Made by a program: the position numbers and the translations under genes
NCBI GenBank assembly: GCA_012064415.1
Contig: SSNU01000024.1
Location: 249,812 to 313,811 of the forward strand
Reading direction: 5' to 3'
Length of the DNA stretch: 64,000 bases
From: Gyrodactylus bullatarudis
Lineage: Eukaryota; Platyhelminthes; Monogenea; Gyrodactylidea; Gyrodactylidae
Notes under the pieces: model-generated
What the model was told of the DNA's origin: nothing
What the model saw: only the letters and a program-made list of their open reading frames with translations
The model's database searches: none
Shown: in pieces, positions 25,501 to 38,913 of the stretch
Layout: each line of letters opens with the position of its first letter
Numbering within the stretch: the first letter of the stretch is position 1

Positions 25501-28500
25501 TTGTTAATCTGAAGGTGTGAGAAGAGTCAAAAGTTAATTTTCAGGATTGCCAATAGAAATCAATCATTGGAAGAACTGTTAATTTGAACTGGTCTCGGAT
25601 ATTTACTGATTTATTGACTTTCAAGCAGTAAGAATAATCGAAAATAGGAAGTAGACTTTCGCACGATAATTGGAATGTTTTCTGAAATATCAACGACCAT
25701 TTTCCTCTCAAATCGGTGAAGGTGTACCTTTTGAATCGGTTTCCAAAATAGCTTTAGTAAATTCTGAGAGTCTGATGAGATAAAAAGAGATTTTTGCTAA
25801 AATCATAAAAATTGCCAAAATCCATCGATTCTTTTACTTTTTTGCAGATGGTCCTGATGCTGATGGAGATATCGTCTTTACTGTCTTGTACATGTACGAC
25901 GGCGATCCTCACCCAGCCTCCCTCCAGATTAATCTCAACGTGGACGATCAAAACTTTCATCTGAGAACCTATGATTATTCAATTATGACGGAAACTGAGA
26001 ATGTCGACCCGATGCTGAGTCCGTCTGGCGAAAAGTCTGAAATGATCCAACTCCATCGGCATACGAACAACATTCACTCGCACGAGTACCATCCAGTCGA
26101 CGCAGTCATACACACAGAAGAAGTTACCGGCCTTGTGTTAGTCTCAACCCCCCATATTGATATCAAGTGGGGAAGATATGCTTTTTCACAAATATTTTTC
26201 AAATTTCAATTTGACGCCATTTTTTGGAACTTATAAAAGTAGTTTTTAACGTTCAGAATTAGACGAAAAAATCAATCTCTTGACCATTTTCATACACGGA
26301 AAATCAATGAAATTTCATAGATTGCCAACTTGATATCAATGCAGTTTCACTTTGATATGTTGTAGCTAATTCTTACTGAATTGCTAACTCGTACTTACAA
26401 GTAATAATTAGCAGGAATTAAAAAGTTAGCAGTTCAGTCCGCATTAGCTACTACAGATTTATATTAAATTTACGCATAATCTGATTATCTAGATTTTCCA
26501 AGAAGAATCCAAACGACATTTTCATCTACACCTTAAAGTTTGGCATCTTCTTCCATATCCAATTCAGCTCAGAGAACTCACGATCAAAGTAAGCAGACTC
26601 TTCCCTTGTTCTAACTTTTGCCTATAGGTTTGCCGATTTAACACGTAAACTCCACGTGCTAGCCGATGCGTGCCAAGAGAACCAGGAAAACCTCAAATTC
26701 GAATACGAATACGAAAGAGACAACGAGGGCCAACGTATTTGTCTGGGCCAGGGAAGCTTTGGTAAAGTCTTTGCTGGCCTTAGTGACAAATACGGACCTA
26801 TCGCCATTAAGGAGTTCATCAACGTCACTAAAAAGTTTGTCAAATTTTATCCTTCTTCAATAATAATGGTTTAAGGGAATATTTGATGAAACTATATTTT
26901 TGTCTTGTTGGTTTTATCATACGATAAATCACAAGACCAATAAAATACATATGAAAATCAATGATATACTTTGATTGGTTTAAGAATAACCATCCAATGA
27001 TATTCGAGTTGAATCAAAATTTTTCTTTCTGCCTATAGACGGTAGCATATATGGTTTAACGGGTTCGAAATTTTAATATGCGATTATCGAAGAGATTTGA
27101 TCTCGTTCAAAGGCATACACGATACATCATTTTCAAATCTCGATTTGGCGCCAAAATCCCATTTTTTCAAACTCAAAATTTCTATTGATTTGAATGTGGA
27201 ACTTTGGTCAAAAGATGTTTTTTAGGCTCAGAAAGACGAATATGCTTAATTTGTTCTAATGCATAACCTCATTACCGTTTAGGAGCTGAATTTCGATTTT
27301 TTGGTCATTTTCACTACTTGAATATCAATGAAATTTCGATAAGTTGAAATCTCTCGAAAAGGGTTGATCTTTCGAAAGTTTATCAGTGATATTCGGCTTT
27401 CTTGTCTTATTCTTATCATCATTCTAAACATCTTTTAACCACTTTCAAATCAACAAAAATTTTTAGGTTCAAAATTCGAAAAAATGGGATTCGAATTTTT
27501 TGAGTAAAAACAACAAAAAAAATTTTATCTTTTTCATCTATTTCAGTATTCAGCCAATTCGTGAAGAAATCCTCTTACATTCCCGGTTATCACATCGTAA
27601 CATTGTCATTTACCTTGGTGCTGCTCTTGAAGATAACGTCTTCAAAATTTTCATGGAACGAGTCTCTGGAGGTATGTCCCCCCCACACATCCACTCATAA
27701 TATGTTTAATTTCTTTCTATCCTTTAACCGGAGCATAAAAATTATAATTTATTAGTAAGCTTAAAAATTTTCTTTCCCAAAGATACCCTAACCAAGATTA
27801 GTCGATCCTTCAAGGAGTTCCCCGAGAAAAGCTGCTCCATCTACTCTGGACAAATTCTTGAAGGCATCAAATATTTGGTGAGAACTTAACCCATGTATAA
27901 TTTCACAGATGACGACTTGAGTTCAGAAAAGATTACTCGAATCGTCCTCTATATAAAGATTAATTTTCTGATTTCATTTCTGATATATGAATAGCACAAA
28001 AACCGTATCATTCATCGTGATATAAAGAGTCAAAATATCCTTGTCGACAAATACACCGGCATTGTCAAGATTACCGATTTCGGCGAGAGTCAAACCTATG
28101 GAATATTCGAAGTAAAAGATAAAATATTTGTCGGCACCACTCGATACATGGCTCCAGAAATTCTTTTCGACAAGAAATGGTCGTACAGCGCTGACATCTG
28201 GAGCTTTGGCTGTACTGTTGTTGAAATGATTACTGGAAAATTACCCTATCATGAGGTTGGTTTATTCAAAATTTCGATAAACATTTTCTGTTCTTTTGAC
28301 TTTGTATAACATAAGCTTCCTCTTCCCCTATCAGAAATACTCTCTGGAATTCTATTCATAAAAAAGGTAGTAGATTAATGATACTGTAGATTCCAATGTA
28401 ATAAACTGTATTCTTATATGAGTTCTTATACGTGGTGGCTAATTAATTAACTTGAAAACTGCGTGATATTTTCGATCAGGATCAAAGAGACACGCCGTGT

Positions 28501-31500
28501 TGACAATGATTGCTTCACTTTTTCCCTTTTTTCAGTATGCAGATGTCCCATTATTCAAAATTGGCAAATACCGCATGACTCCGACAATACCCACCACGGT
28601 CAGTGAACAACTCAAAGACTTTCTAGATCTCTGCTTCGAGAGTACCCCTGAGAAGAGGGCTGACGCCAGACGACTACTCCAGCACAAGTTTATCATGATG
28701 TAAGCTCATAAAAACTTTTTATCATAACTCTTCCCTCTTTTAAATCTGAAATTCTCTCATTCATTTCCTTCTAGGTACAATCAGCCTTTGCCAAAAATTC
28801 AAAAGTATAATCACTCGAATAGCCAAAGTATCCTACCGAATGTAGTTAATAATTCGTCTTTCATTTCTAGATACTCGAGGTTCGTTCTTTTTTCCTATTA
28901 TTTTATTTTACATTCTATTCCTTGCATATCCCCCTTGCTTCAACTTTAGGAGAGCAGCGATTCCATAATTTTTTCCCTTTGTATCTTGCTCAGCCATTGG
29001 CCATTCAAAGATCTATATAGGCTTGAACTCATCACAAGACTACTATTTTGAGACTACTGATAAAGACATTAAACTTTTTTGTATTAGCCAAAACAGTGTA
29101 TGACTTTAATCTTTTAGTAGATTTGTGACGAATCCTTGCCTTGATATATAATTATAATTCTTTAATTATATTCCTATATAGACTCGTTTATAAAAAACGT
29201 ACTTGGGTTCATATTATATCAATAGAGTCCTTGATTATAAAAAAACCAGTAAAACTCGCTAGAAATCAAGAGGAAACGAAACACCCTTTCCTTTTGTTTT
29301 TCATTTACATTGAGTATTGTTAACTAACGAAACTACTCTGATATTACTCCCTCCCTCCTCTTTACAAAATGTAAAATCAAGGGGGAGGATTAGCATTCCT
29401 GCTAAGTCAAAAAAGGACTTCCTTGAAAATATCCCTCTACACATTCCCACAATTTTGCTACATTCTCAACTAGAGCTTCACTAAAAGTACCAGATATTAC
29501 GATTCTATCCAGTTTTATCTATACCTCTCTAAAGACCAACATCAGAAAGAAACTAACTACTCTCCAGTTACTTGGAAATTAAATTCAAAATTCAAGCAAA
29601 ACTTTCATTCAACCAAATCTTTTGATTGAATAGTACACTAAATCATTCGACATTCTGTTATACTTGGTTTTCTTTTCTGATACATTTCAATACATCTCGT
29701 ATTTATTGACCTATAAGTGAACTCCGACCCTCTTCTCTCAGGGCCAATAAGAAAGAATAGAGAGCTATTAATCAAGGTATGTTCAACATTCTCAGTGGTT
29801 AGTTATCCTTTTGAATTTCATTTCTTTCATGTGTTGGTCCTTGGAAAGGTATAGGGAGGTATTCTTCAGAGCCAAGAGACTCCCTTGAGGTTCTCCTCTC
29901 CCCTCTATTGAACTATTCTTTAGTGTAATTGTCTAATCAGATTAATTAATTTTCAGTCTCCCAGTACGCAAAAGGAAAATTAAACGATCTAGTCTAACCA
30001 TAAGTGACCAAGGATCACTATTTAATAATAACAACAACACCAGGTATCCAAGTTAACCCCTCACTTCCATTAAAATCCTTCTTTTCTCATCTCCGATTAT
30101 ATAGAATTTAAAAAGATGACTCTCTCCCTCATTTTAGTTAGACTGGGATCTTAACCAGCCCATTGACTCTGGAATTAAAACAAGGGGGCGGGGTTACCTG
30201 AATAAAATTTCATTCTTTTCATGAAAAATTTGATAAAGTTCAAGATTTCTTGACAAGCAAAAAAAAGAAATAATTAATTCTGTAAAATGACTGACATCAA
30301 TGAATTGTCTCTACTACATTCATTGAGATCTCTTAAGAATCGTTTTTAGTGTAGACCGTGAGATGAACCAATGATGTTCCTTCATTAGACTTTAGTCAAT
30401 GAGATTAGAGTTTCATCCAAGAGTATAAAAATATTATCTGTATCATGATTCAATGCTCGGATATAATGCCTCTGAAATCCTCACATTTATTTTCATAATG
30501 ATAACTCTTCTCCAATTCTGATTTGGATTCCTTTGGAGGAAGATTTGAGAACTATCAAATAATGAGTGATAAACGCTTTATTTCGCTGGGTCTCTTCAGA
30601 CTTAATCCCGGGCTTGAATTTTATACTTTTACAATGCAAAAATTTCTGCTCTTCCATTCGTTAAAGAAATCCCTCACTTTGGGACGATGTTTCTCTTCTG
30701 TTTTCGCTTAATTGAGGGTTTACTTATCAAATCTACCCTAGTGTTAGTTGTAGGTTGGCTCCTAATTTGATTATCGACTACTGTTGAATTCTCGGGTTTT
30801 TCACATTCTGCCAACTCTACGCTAGTTGCTAAGTGAGGGATTTCTTTAACCAATGGAAGAGCCCGGGATTAAGTCTGAAGAGACCCCGGCGAAATAAAAA
30901 GGTTTATCACTCATGATTTGATTGTTCTCAGGTCTTCTCGAATTCTTTTTTATTACATATAGCTAGTTAACTTGTGAAGTTGAGAATGTTTGACTTGGCG
31001 CCAAATTCCCAATTTTTCAAATATGAAATTGGACTTTTTGTAGAATTCAAAACTTCTCACCTTCTGACCAGCTCCAACTAAGCTAAACATCCTCTTCCTC
31101 TATAAAAACTATTTTGATTGATCCCTCTATTAGACTCTATTCATGCTGAATTAATTAATTTTTGAGACTGCTAGCCATAATCGTCAGAAAATAAATTAAA
31201 ATTCCATTCCCCAAATATCAATCTGAACCTGTATTGTACAGAGAATTAGCATTCTGTGATTCCTCTTTTCTTGCATGAGATAATTGTTTCGCTCTAATAC
31301 TGTATTTCTAAAGAAAGAAATTCACTCTCTTTCTCTGTGCTTGTGCCATGTGTAAACCTTGTTTCTTTTTTTCTTTCAAAAAGAGTCAATTCTGAACAGC
31401 CAAAGGAAAAGATACACACGCCCGAGCCACAGAAAGGAACGAGTTCTTGTAAGTCTCACTCTCTTTACTTGTGTATATAGGGGCCGATAAGATGATTCCA

Positions 31501-34500
31501 GAATTGCCGACCTCCTCGTCCCCAGTGCCCTCAGTCATCCTGAGATACTCGAATGATCCGGCTAGAAGGAGCTATCAGAACTCCCCTCTGGAATCGATCA
31601 CAAATGTCCAGGATAGTCCGACAACTCCTCAACAGTCCATGTCAAATGACGGGAATAGCCTTGTACTCAACGTTAGTCTGAGGAATCATCTGATTAGTGA
31701 AAATTAAAAGACTCAACCTTTTTTTCAGCTCAAAAATACCCTGAAGAAATTCTCAAAGATAATCCGAAAGCATTCGAATAGCCTCGTGAATAACTGGCAC
31801 GAGTTCTCATTGAAGAGACGAATCGAACTGCCGAAATTCTCACAAACAGGCCTCGACTTGTCAAATGAAGATGTCGTCTTCACTGTTGACTCAAAGCAGA
31901 ACATAAATCTGGAACATTGCATGATCTACTCGATGGAAACCTTTCAGTCAGACGTCCTTCTCAAGACCTACATTGAGAAATGGTTCTTAAAGGTACACAC
32001 ACACACAGCCCTGTAACACATTACTCACCCCCTTACTCATTTTTTCATCCCTTAGATTCTAGTGGAAATCATTGCAGATACAATGGCCTACAACTCGAAC
32101 TACACCCAGGATCACTCCAAGGACATTTCCCCCTTCAGAATGGCCCTGGAAATTCTCAAGTATGAGAATGACGTCTGTGAGTAGAAGAGACATTCTTTTT
32201 AAACGTTCAAGATATCGCTGTTGTAAACTATAGTAAATTGTCTATTTCTTGATTTGCTCAATATTAACTTAAAGGTTTAACTTTACTAGTAATTAGAGAT
32301 GATGAAACAAAAGAGAACATTATTCCTACTAGCAAAGTATGGTCACTGGTTATTACTATGTCCGTATTCTCAAACACCTCTACATTTGTTTTTCTCTCTT
32401 ATGGAATTGACACTTGGTTATCCGAGTTCTAACATCAAGTTAGATCGAATATGTAGTAATAACGAGTGACCCACACTTTGTTAGTAGGTTAAATGTCCAA
32501 ATACACTGTACTCTCTACATTGTTATTATTTAAAACAAGAGAATTCTTCTACCTACGATTTCTATTCTGATTTCTTTCTTTCCAAAACCAATGCTCGCTC
32601 ATAAACTACCTAGACTTACGCACAACCTTCCTCTTAAAAATGCTAGTTCTCTACATTTCAATTTGACCTAGAACAAAAAAGCTATATTCAGGGCCGATTT
32701 AGAATCCCCCTTTGACTAGGGACTAAAAAGCAAAGCATCTTTCCTATATATACCCTAATTGATTTGTGTGTTTACAGTAAATCCATCCGGCTCCTTCAAA
32801 CCGTCCGAGGGTGACCCATTTAGCAAATACAAGATTGACAATGTCTGGTGTAGCTCCTATCGGAAGCTGATCCGGTTAATTATGAAGTTGCACAAGAACC
32901 AGGAATCATTGGACGGCGTTAAAATGCACATTTTCAAGCCCAACCAGTTTAACAAGTACCACTTTGACATTTTAACCCTCTTCACCGAGATCATACCGAA
33001 GGATGAATTCTTGCCCCACGAGTATACGACACTCGTCCAAATCATCTCCGACGACTACATCCTTCAGATGCATGAAATCTTCAAGAGTAAGACCTAAGAT
33101 CCATGTTTCAGTTAAGATGATAATGGAATTCTTATTCCCTTTAGAAATCACTCAGATCTCACATCGGGATAAAAAGAATGATTTGAGAAGGACCAAGACT
33201 TTTGGTCAGCACAACGATCGTGTCATCTACGAACAAAGTGGAAGTAATTATCACAAGTATAATATTTTTAAAATTCATATTGCTACTCTAAAGTAGATTG
33301 ATATTTTTATTTCTATTATCCATAATTTTAATTTGTAATACAAACAGTTTGTAGGTTTCTAGAACCTGTTCATAACTTCCTCAAGCCTAATTTGAATGTT
33401 CTCTGTTCTATTCAGTCTTTGATGTCTCGCCAGGTAACTCAACACTTTACTATTAACATCCCCGCCCCTCTGTTGTCATTACCATAGTTTCAGTTTCATA
33501 TATTCTCGATTTTGTTCTGTTTCTATCTCTCTCATCTGTTATGTTAATGTCATCAAGATTATAGCTATATATATGAATATATATAAAACTTGATGTGTAT
33601 AAAGACTCCCTGATGAGTTATTCACGTTCCTTGTTCATGGTTATATCTGTCATCTCCTTATCTGTTGTTAATCTAAACCTAGTTGAGGCATGAAGATGAT
33701 GTGAGAACTAACTATTTCTACTTGAAATGAGCCCAAGAGTTGTTGGAATAAAAGAAATTCTCGTCATCCTCATATCTCAACAAACTACTGTATGTTATGG
33801 GTATTGAGTAATGTCCCTGTTCACTTCCCAGAGTCCAGAAACATCCCGAGATGTCTGACCCTAGATACGAAGGAGAATCTGGTTGAGAGGCCTGCCTCCC
33901 TCTACCAGGACTTTGGCCTGAATCGTCTCTCGATGCATTCCAAACTACAGGACTTTCCCATACAAGAGGATGCCGAAGTTACCAACCCCGGTGAGCAACC
34001 GCAACAGCCAGAATTGCGCAAGAGACAACGGAGCCTCAAGAATTTCCGCAACAACTCCAAAGAGCTTGATAATGTAGACGAGGAGCCCAGCATCACCCAG
34101 GACACTTCAATCAAAAATGAAGAACTCTTAAAGTCAATTAATAAGTGAGTCTCTCCCCCCCCTCACCCACTTGTACTCTTAAATGATTGTGCTTTTTGTT
34201 CAGTCTTGTCGATCGACTCGATAACCTCAGCCAGAATATGAGTGAATTCAGTGAAATACTCAACAAGACGTAAGTGCCCATTCGAAATGTCATATCGAAG
34301 CGAGTAAATTCCCTAGCCTAGGTTAAAATCTTTAATAATCACTTGTTTTTTTTATTTTCCCATGGTTAATTGAATTGTTTTTACAGCCAAGGGATAACAT
34401 GTCAAGATCGTTTGAAAAGATTGAGGAGGTTCGTTATTTCTCAGTTTTATATATCCACTACAATATTCGATAGAAAATTAATTTCATACCCGATCAGAAT

Positions 34501-35366
34501 CAAAATTCATTTCTCTAGCATTCCCACAATCCTTTTTTGCTCCAAAAGATGTCTCAAGTATCTCTTTCCCCAGGTCAATCTACCTGCCCTAATATTTACG
34601 ATAAATAAGAGTGATTAATTTTTCATTCAAAAGTTTGTAAACTTTTATTGATCTCTTGTTGTCTCTACACATGACCAGTTTGCTTACTTGGGTTATACAG
34701 TAAAACTCATTGTACATTTCCAAACAAAAAAAATTCATTAGTTATTATTCTTCAAAATGATAATAATCCCAAATTACTTTAAAGTAATGATCCCCCCTCA
34801 TATCCCCTACAAAACTGGCTTTTATTTTACAAGCATAAGACTCCGAGAGTTCAACCCATCTATAAATCTGTCTCGGGTTCAGGCTTTAGAAAGAGGGAGC
34901 TCTTTTTAAACCAGTTTCTTTTTCTTTCAGGAATTGGAGCAGTAATCGTTCAAAGAAAAGTAAGCCACCTAGACCAACGACTCAAACAACTCCCTTAACT
35001 ATCAACTCTTTCCACTTTCAGTTGACCAAGAAATGTTGCCAAGTTCCCTAGCTGAGCTCTACACGCGTGTTGATATCCCTGCCAAGGACAGGACTATTGT
35101 GAGTCATCTAATAGATAATGATACTTGCTAGTAACTCTATATAACTCTTGTTGTTTACAGCTAGACGAGCATATTGGCGAATACTTTGGCCAAGAGTTCA
35201 TCCTCAACATTGAACGTGAGGACTTGTGGAAGATGAAACTCTCGTAAGTCTGCCCTTTTTCAATGAATTTCTCGTCAATAATAATAACCAATCCTCTTTT
35301 TATGGTTTCAGTTGCATCAGTGTTGTCAAGATTTGGAACTACTTCCAATCCATTTGTCATTCTTAG
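22598..35366 (+). CDS. MAP3K5-like: Apoptosis signal-regulating kinase (MAP3K5/6/15 family)
   Basis: 27 exons sum to 4611 nt (1536 aa; human ASK1 has 1374) and join in frame. Main exons: 22598-22710, 22752-23478, 23534-23756, 24983-25230, 25848-26166, 26628-26834, 27547-27671, 27995-28255, 28536-28699, 31729-31992, 32778-33086, 33834-34144; last 35312-35366. The N-terminal regulatory part keeps [15 protein letters not shown] and [10 protein letters not shown] of the ASK TPR-like region. The kinase domain (about residues 620-885) has the Gly-rich GQGSFGKV, the Lys in [20 protein letters not shown] and [11 protein letters not shown] coiled-coil ([19 protein letters not shown]) precedes a SAM-like C-terminus ([19 protein letters not shown]...). 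ASK kinases activate MKK4/7 and MKK3/6 under oxidative or ER stress. Large introns carry repeats and two hammerhead-like motifs. Confidence 0.93.
27131..27497. repeat. Dispersed repeat, two inverted copies in an ASK1 intron
   Basis: 27131-27201 contains the block 'tttggcgccaaaatccca' followed by a TTTTTTCAAA...TTGATTTGAA-TGTGG pattern. 27438-27497 carries the same block in reverse. Related copies lie at 13479-13552, 30991-31040, about 26200-26231 and 25470-25500 (partial). The family is non-coding and AT-rich around a GGCGCC core, and found only in introns here. Confidence 0.6.
30561..30603 (-). ncRNA. Hammerhead-ribozyme-like motif, left arm copy
   Basis: On the minus strand: AGT (30602-30600), CTGAAGA (30599-30593), stem II region with a G-C closing pair (30592-30585), and GAAA (30584-30581). 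A 5-bp stem III TAAA/TTTA with GCG loop follows, then U-C as cleavage site (30569-30568) and ACT (30567-30565) pairing with AGT. All core positions of the CUGANGA...GAAA...UH consensus are met. Stem II beyond the closing pair is poor. Confidence 0.6.
30872..30911 (+). ncRNA. Hammerhead-ribozyme-like motif, right arm copy
   Basis: AGT (30872-30874), CTGAAGA (30875-30881), stem II region G...C (30882-30890), GAAA (30891-30894), stem III TAAA/TTTA with a 4-nt loop, U-C (30907-30908) and ACT (30909-30911). Differences from the left copy (loop of stem III, stem II) leave the core and stem pairing intact, which is covariation-like evidence for the fold. Confidence 0.6.
32325..32488. repeat. Imperfect inverted repeat in an ASK1 intron
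   Basis: 32325-32369 and 32447-32488 are reverse complements at roughly 85% identity, separated by 77 nt. The intron is 32177-32777. No coding potential. It may be a decayed foldback element. Confidence 0.65.
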
Positions 35367-35895
35367 TAATCTAAAACAAGATCCTCATAAGAGAAATATG
35401 GATACCCTCCCTTAATTCCTTCATATACACGAGCACCCAGATATAATTAACATTATTATTGATTATTTCAACTTAGTTTTCAGCTTTTTTTTCAACCCTC
35501 CCTTCTCCCCCCCACGCATCACATGCCCCATTTTGCTTTTACTACGAGTCTCAGTTTCTTTCCTGCTTTATATATGAGATGGAAGGACGAGTTTCGACAT
35601 ATGTGCGTGTTCTTTGCCTTCACAGCATATGATGGTTCGTTTTAACTTTTACACAGTTTAGAAATAAAAGTTCTATTCAATTTACGAGTAGTTTTCGGCT
35701 TCTTCTCTCTTTTCAAAATATCAAGTGTCTTTTTTATTGAGAAGGAACTGATTGACAAAAATAATGAATCCCCAATCGAAAAGGGGGAAGTTTGTGAAAT
35801 AGGACGAGATTCATACAAAAACATTTAAATCATACATTTATGGAGAATAGTGATGTTACATATGGTATGTCAGGATATAAGTAGGTTATCTTTGG
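35367..35895. other. Intergenic between convergent MAP3K and EZH2
   Basis: 529 bp holding both 3' UTRs. It has C-rich patches near 35495-35515 and AT-rich sequence elsewhere. No gene was seen. Confidence 0.5.
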
Positions 35896-38761
35896 CTATT
35901 TGGCCGGTTCAGATATTTCAATGGCCGAGGGCAGGAGGAGATAGTCTCTTTCAATGCCGACATACTTGAGTTGTTCAGTGGGACCATAGCGGTAGTCGAA
36001 GAAGAGTTCGTCACCCGCCTTGATGAATTTCTTGGCAAAGATGCCGATTCTGTGGACTCCGTTGACAAAGACAACGCGAGCAAAACAATTGGGATTCACC
36101 GAGTGGTTGGCGAAACGAATTTTGTTGCCTTTCTTTGTGGCGTCCACAACAAAGTCTTTATTGAGATTGAATAGGAAACTGCACATGATCTTGTCATAGA
36201 TTTTACCGCGTCTTTCAGCCTCATCTTGTGTAATAATCTCACCGCAGTACTCATAGATGAATTCATTCTTTTCAATATCATGTTTGGAGAAGATGCCCCA
36301 GCCAGAGACACCAGATCGAGCCATGAGGAGATGTTTGCGGAAACCGCGTTGGATGGCGATATTCTTGCAGCCAGTTGCATTATTTTCACCTTTCAGGTCA
36401 TCAATACCCAGCGGTAGGTCGATAAGGACAGAGGGCTTTAGATTCTTCAGGGTTGGCTGCTTGGCGTTGCAGTTGAGACAAATGTCTGGATCACATTCAC
36501 GGACAGCCAGGAGACAGGGACATTGTTTCGAATTGCACTGACCTCGACAACGGCATCCAGGAAATTTGTTCTTACAGGTGGTAGAGCATTGGCAAAACTT
36601 TTCGCAGAAACTGCCCGACTTTATGCATGGGCAGTCTTCGTTGCAACGCTCACCCGGATGATCGCAGGGGTTATACTGAAATGCATAGACACCGGCAGCA
36701 AATTGGTTCTGTTGAAGGTTAACTTCACAATCGTCTCGTTTCATCAGGGTGTAAAAGGGTTTGTCTGTATTCTTGCGTTTCTTCCGATTCTTACGACTGT
36801 TGGTGTTGGCAGGTTTGTTAGCGTGACTGCAAGCGGAATTGGCTGAGGAATCATTACCAGAGTTTTCATTGCTCTCGTCAGGGATATTGCCCAAGGGGGT
36901 AGTGAATATTTCTTCATTATTTAGGGCACTGCGGAGGATGGTCTGATTTTCATCTGGTTGTGTCAAATTGAAGAGTTTATCCCGGGGTAGGGATTTGAGA
37001 TAATCGTAGATTCGACGGCAACTCTTCTGCCGACCCAAAATCTGGGAAATTAGACAGTAGGAGATGAGATCAGCTGGCTTGGTATTGTTAATTTCATTGG
37101 TCAGATTTCCGTTGATATTCACGAGATCTGCTTGTTTGATATAATGTGGAATGAGAATCTAAACAAGGGCTATGTTGAGAGATAGTGAGAAATTAATGAC
37201 ACAATTCAGACTAACCTGTACCATGGTCTTGTCGGCCTCATTGAGCTCATCCAGCTCCTTGATGAGGCTTTCATCGAGAATGTCCGGTTCACTGCGCAGA
37301 CAGGTTTTGGGATTACAATTTGGTTTGGGAAGGTCTGAGAGGACACTGGAAATGGGCCATTTATGAGACCACATGGAGACAGTCGACTTGAAAGGGTGCT
37401 GGGAACAGTCGTACTTGTAGCAAATTCTACAGAATAACGTCCGGAATGAGTGGAGAGCTTCAGCTCGATTGGAAAAGATGCTGGGAAATACTTGAGAAAT
37501 GGAAGCCTCGGTGCCCAAATTATTTTCGTCATTGTTGATGAGGCTCTTTTGGAGGTAGGCCTGGTGAACTTCAGCCAAATTGTCAAGGTTGGGAGCGTGT
37601 GTGGACTGTGTGGCAGTGTTGTTGTTCTCGGTAGACATCTGGGATGTATTCTGTTTCAGGAGATGCTGGGCGTAGGTCTCTTTGAGACGCTTCAGATTGC
37701 CCAAAGTGCCAAAGGTATCGGCCAACATGCCAAAGACTAATTCGTCGGGGAACTGGAGTTTCTTTGGATAGGAGACTGATTTGATTTCGACAGACTCGGT
37801 GCCGTCATTACTGGATGCCTTGACAGAGGAAACATTGCTACGAACATCGACTGGTATAACCGAGGAGTCATTCGAGCTAATCTCAATTAGGTTGTCTTCC
37901 ACTGACTTTTTGATTTTTTTCGTTGGTTCCTAACAGAGCAAAATAATAGTTTAAAACGTTTTTATATTACAATTTATTATATTATTCTCACTTGAGATGA
38001 GGCTAGCAGGGGTTCCATGATGTTTGATGCAGATATGATGGTACAATCTTCGAGTTCCTTCAAGTTCTGCTTGAGTTCGCGTATTTTGCTGGGATATTTG
38101 CGTTTGAAATTGGCCAAAGACTCTGAGACGATTTTCACAAAGGGGATGACAAGGTCAACTTCAAAGCCAAAGGGAAAATTGCCATGTAGCCGGTAGTTGT
38201 AGTTCTTGAGGAGTTCCTGAAGGAAGGAGACCTCCTCCTGGGCATATTCATCGCCCATGTATGGTAAATTGCTCAGTTCTACTTCGTCCTCATGGAAAAA
38301 GTTGGCCTGCAAAGGCTCCCAGCAAGACTGTTGGGGAAGGGGGAGAGTTTCTGTTAGGAAGATTGAGGGGACACGCCAGGTCCGATTCATGATACGGACC
38401 TCGTGAAAGTCTGCTATGCTAAATAAATTGGGAGTCTGGATTATTTCGGAGGGCATCCGCTGGCGGAGTTCCTCCTGTTTGGACATTTCCTCAAGTTGAG
38501 CTTGTATTCTCTCTCGGTTGGTTTGGGAGAACTTCCTGAATGTAGCCCATTTATTTGCTAGTCTGTTGGAGAGAGGATAATCAAATTGAAAAACTATAAA
38601 GATATTGAGAACGAAAAGACTTACCTTTCCTTTCTAAGCTGAAGGTAGATTTGCATAAGCTCATCCTTGAGTGTCTTGATCGGAGGATTGGCCATGGACT
38701 GCCTCTGTTTCTTATTAGCAGTCCCGTTGGTTGTCGGCCTCTCCGGCCCATCACCATTCAT
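35896..38761 (-). CDS. EZH2: EZH2-type histone H3K27 methyltransferase (PRC2 catalytic subunit)
   Basis: Four exons: 38761-38625, 38562-37992, 37929-37216 and 37158-35896 (introns 57-62 nt), exactly 2685 nt or 894 aa; human EZH2 has 746-751. N-terminal PRC2-binding parts include [13 protein letters not shown] and ELLKNY. The middle has the SANT-like [23 protein letters not shown] and [21 protein letters not shown]. The pre-SET CXC cysteine array runs from [16 protein letters not shown] to [14 protein letters not shown]. The SET domain has [52 protein letters not shown], the catalytic NHSVNPNC and FFDYRYG. All catalytic motifs are intact. The protein trimethylates H3K27 in Polycomb silencing. 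The extra length is a Ser/Asn-rich linker. Confidence 0.96.
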
Positions 38762-38913
38762 TGTTACAGGAGGCTTTAAAAAAGGAAGATGACATAAATA
38801 GGCGGAGTAGCTCAAGTCATAGGTTTTAGTCTCTTTTCAAGTCAAGAGTAGAGAAAAAAGAGATTTCTGTTAAGAAAAAGGTGTATTTTTGTTTTTGATG
38901 ATTGGATTTTGGG

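Larger units (their letters stand above)
30539..30937. repeat. Inverted repeat carrying two hammerhead-like motifs
   Basis: Left arm 30539-30680, right arm 30831-30937, roughly 90% identical as reverse complements. The left arm has a ~35-nt insert (about 30615-30650) that the right arm lacks. The one-sided insert is the same asymmetry as at 17331-17661. It lies in the ASK1 intron between exons 30043 and 31384. Confidence 0.8.

Noticed and set aside
25769..25800. GTCTGATGAG word
   Set aside because: No GAAA and no stem III follow, so not a hammerhead.
28949..28980. Candidate ASK1 exon after a TTTAG acceptor
   Set aside because: It reaches a stop after five codons, whereas joining 28879 directly to 29957 keeps frame and matches the ASK family SLPV motif.
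33605..33640. CTGATGAG word in an ASK1 intron
   Set aside because: Lacks the downstream GAAA core.
34386..34430. Candidate ASK1 exon after TTTTTACAG
   Set aside because: Immediate in-frame TAA. Skipping to 34931 keeps frame to the SAM-like end.
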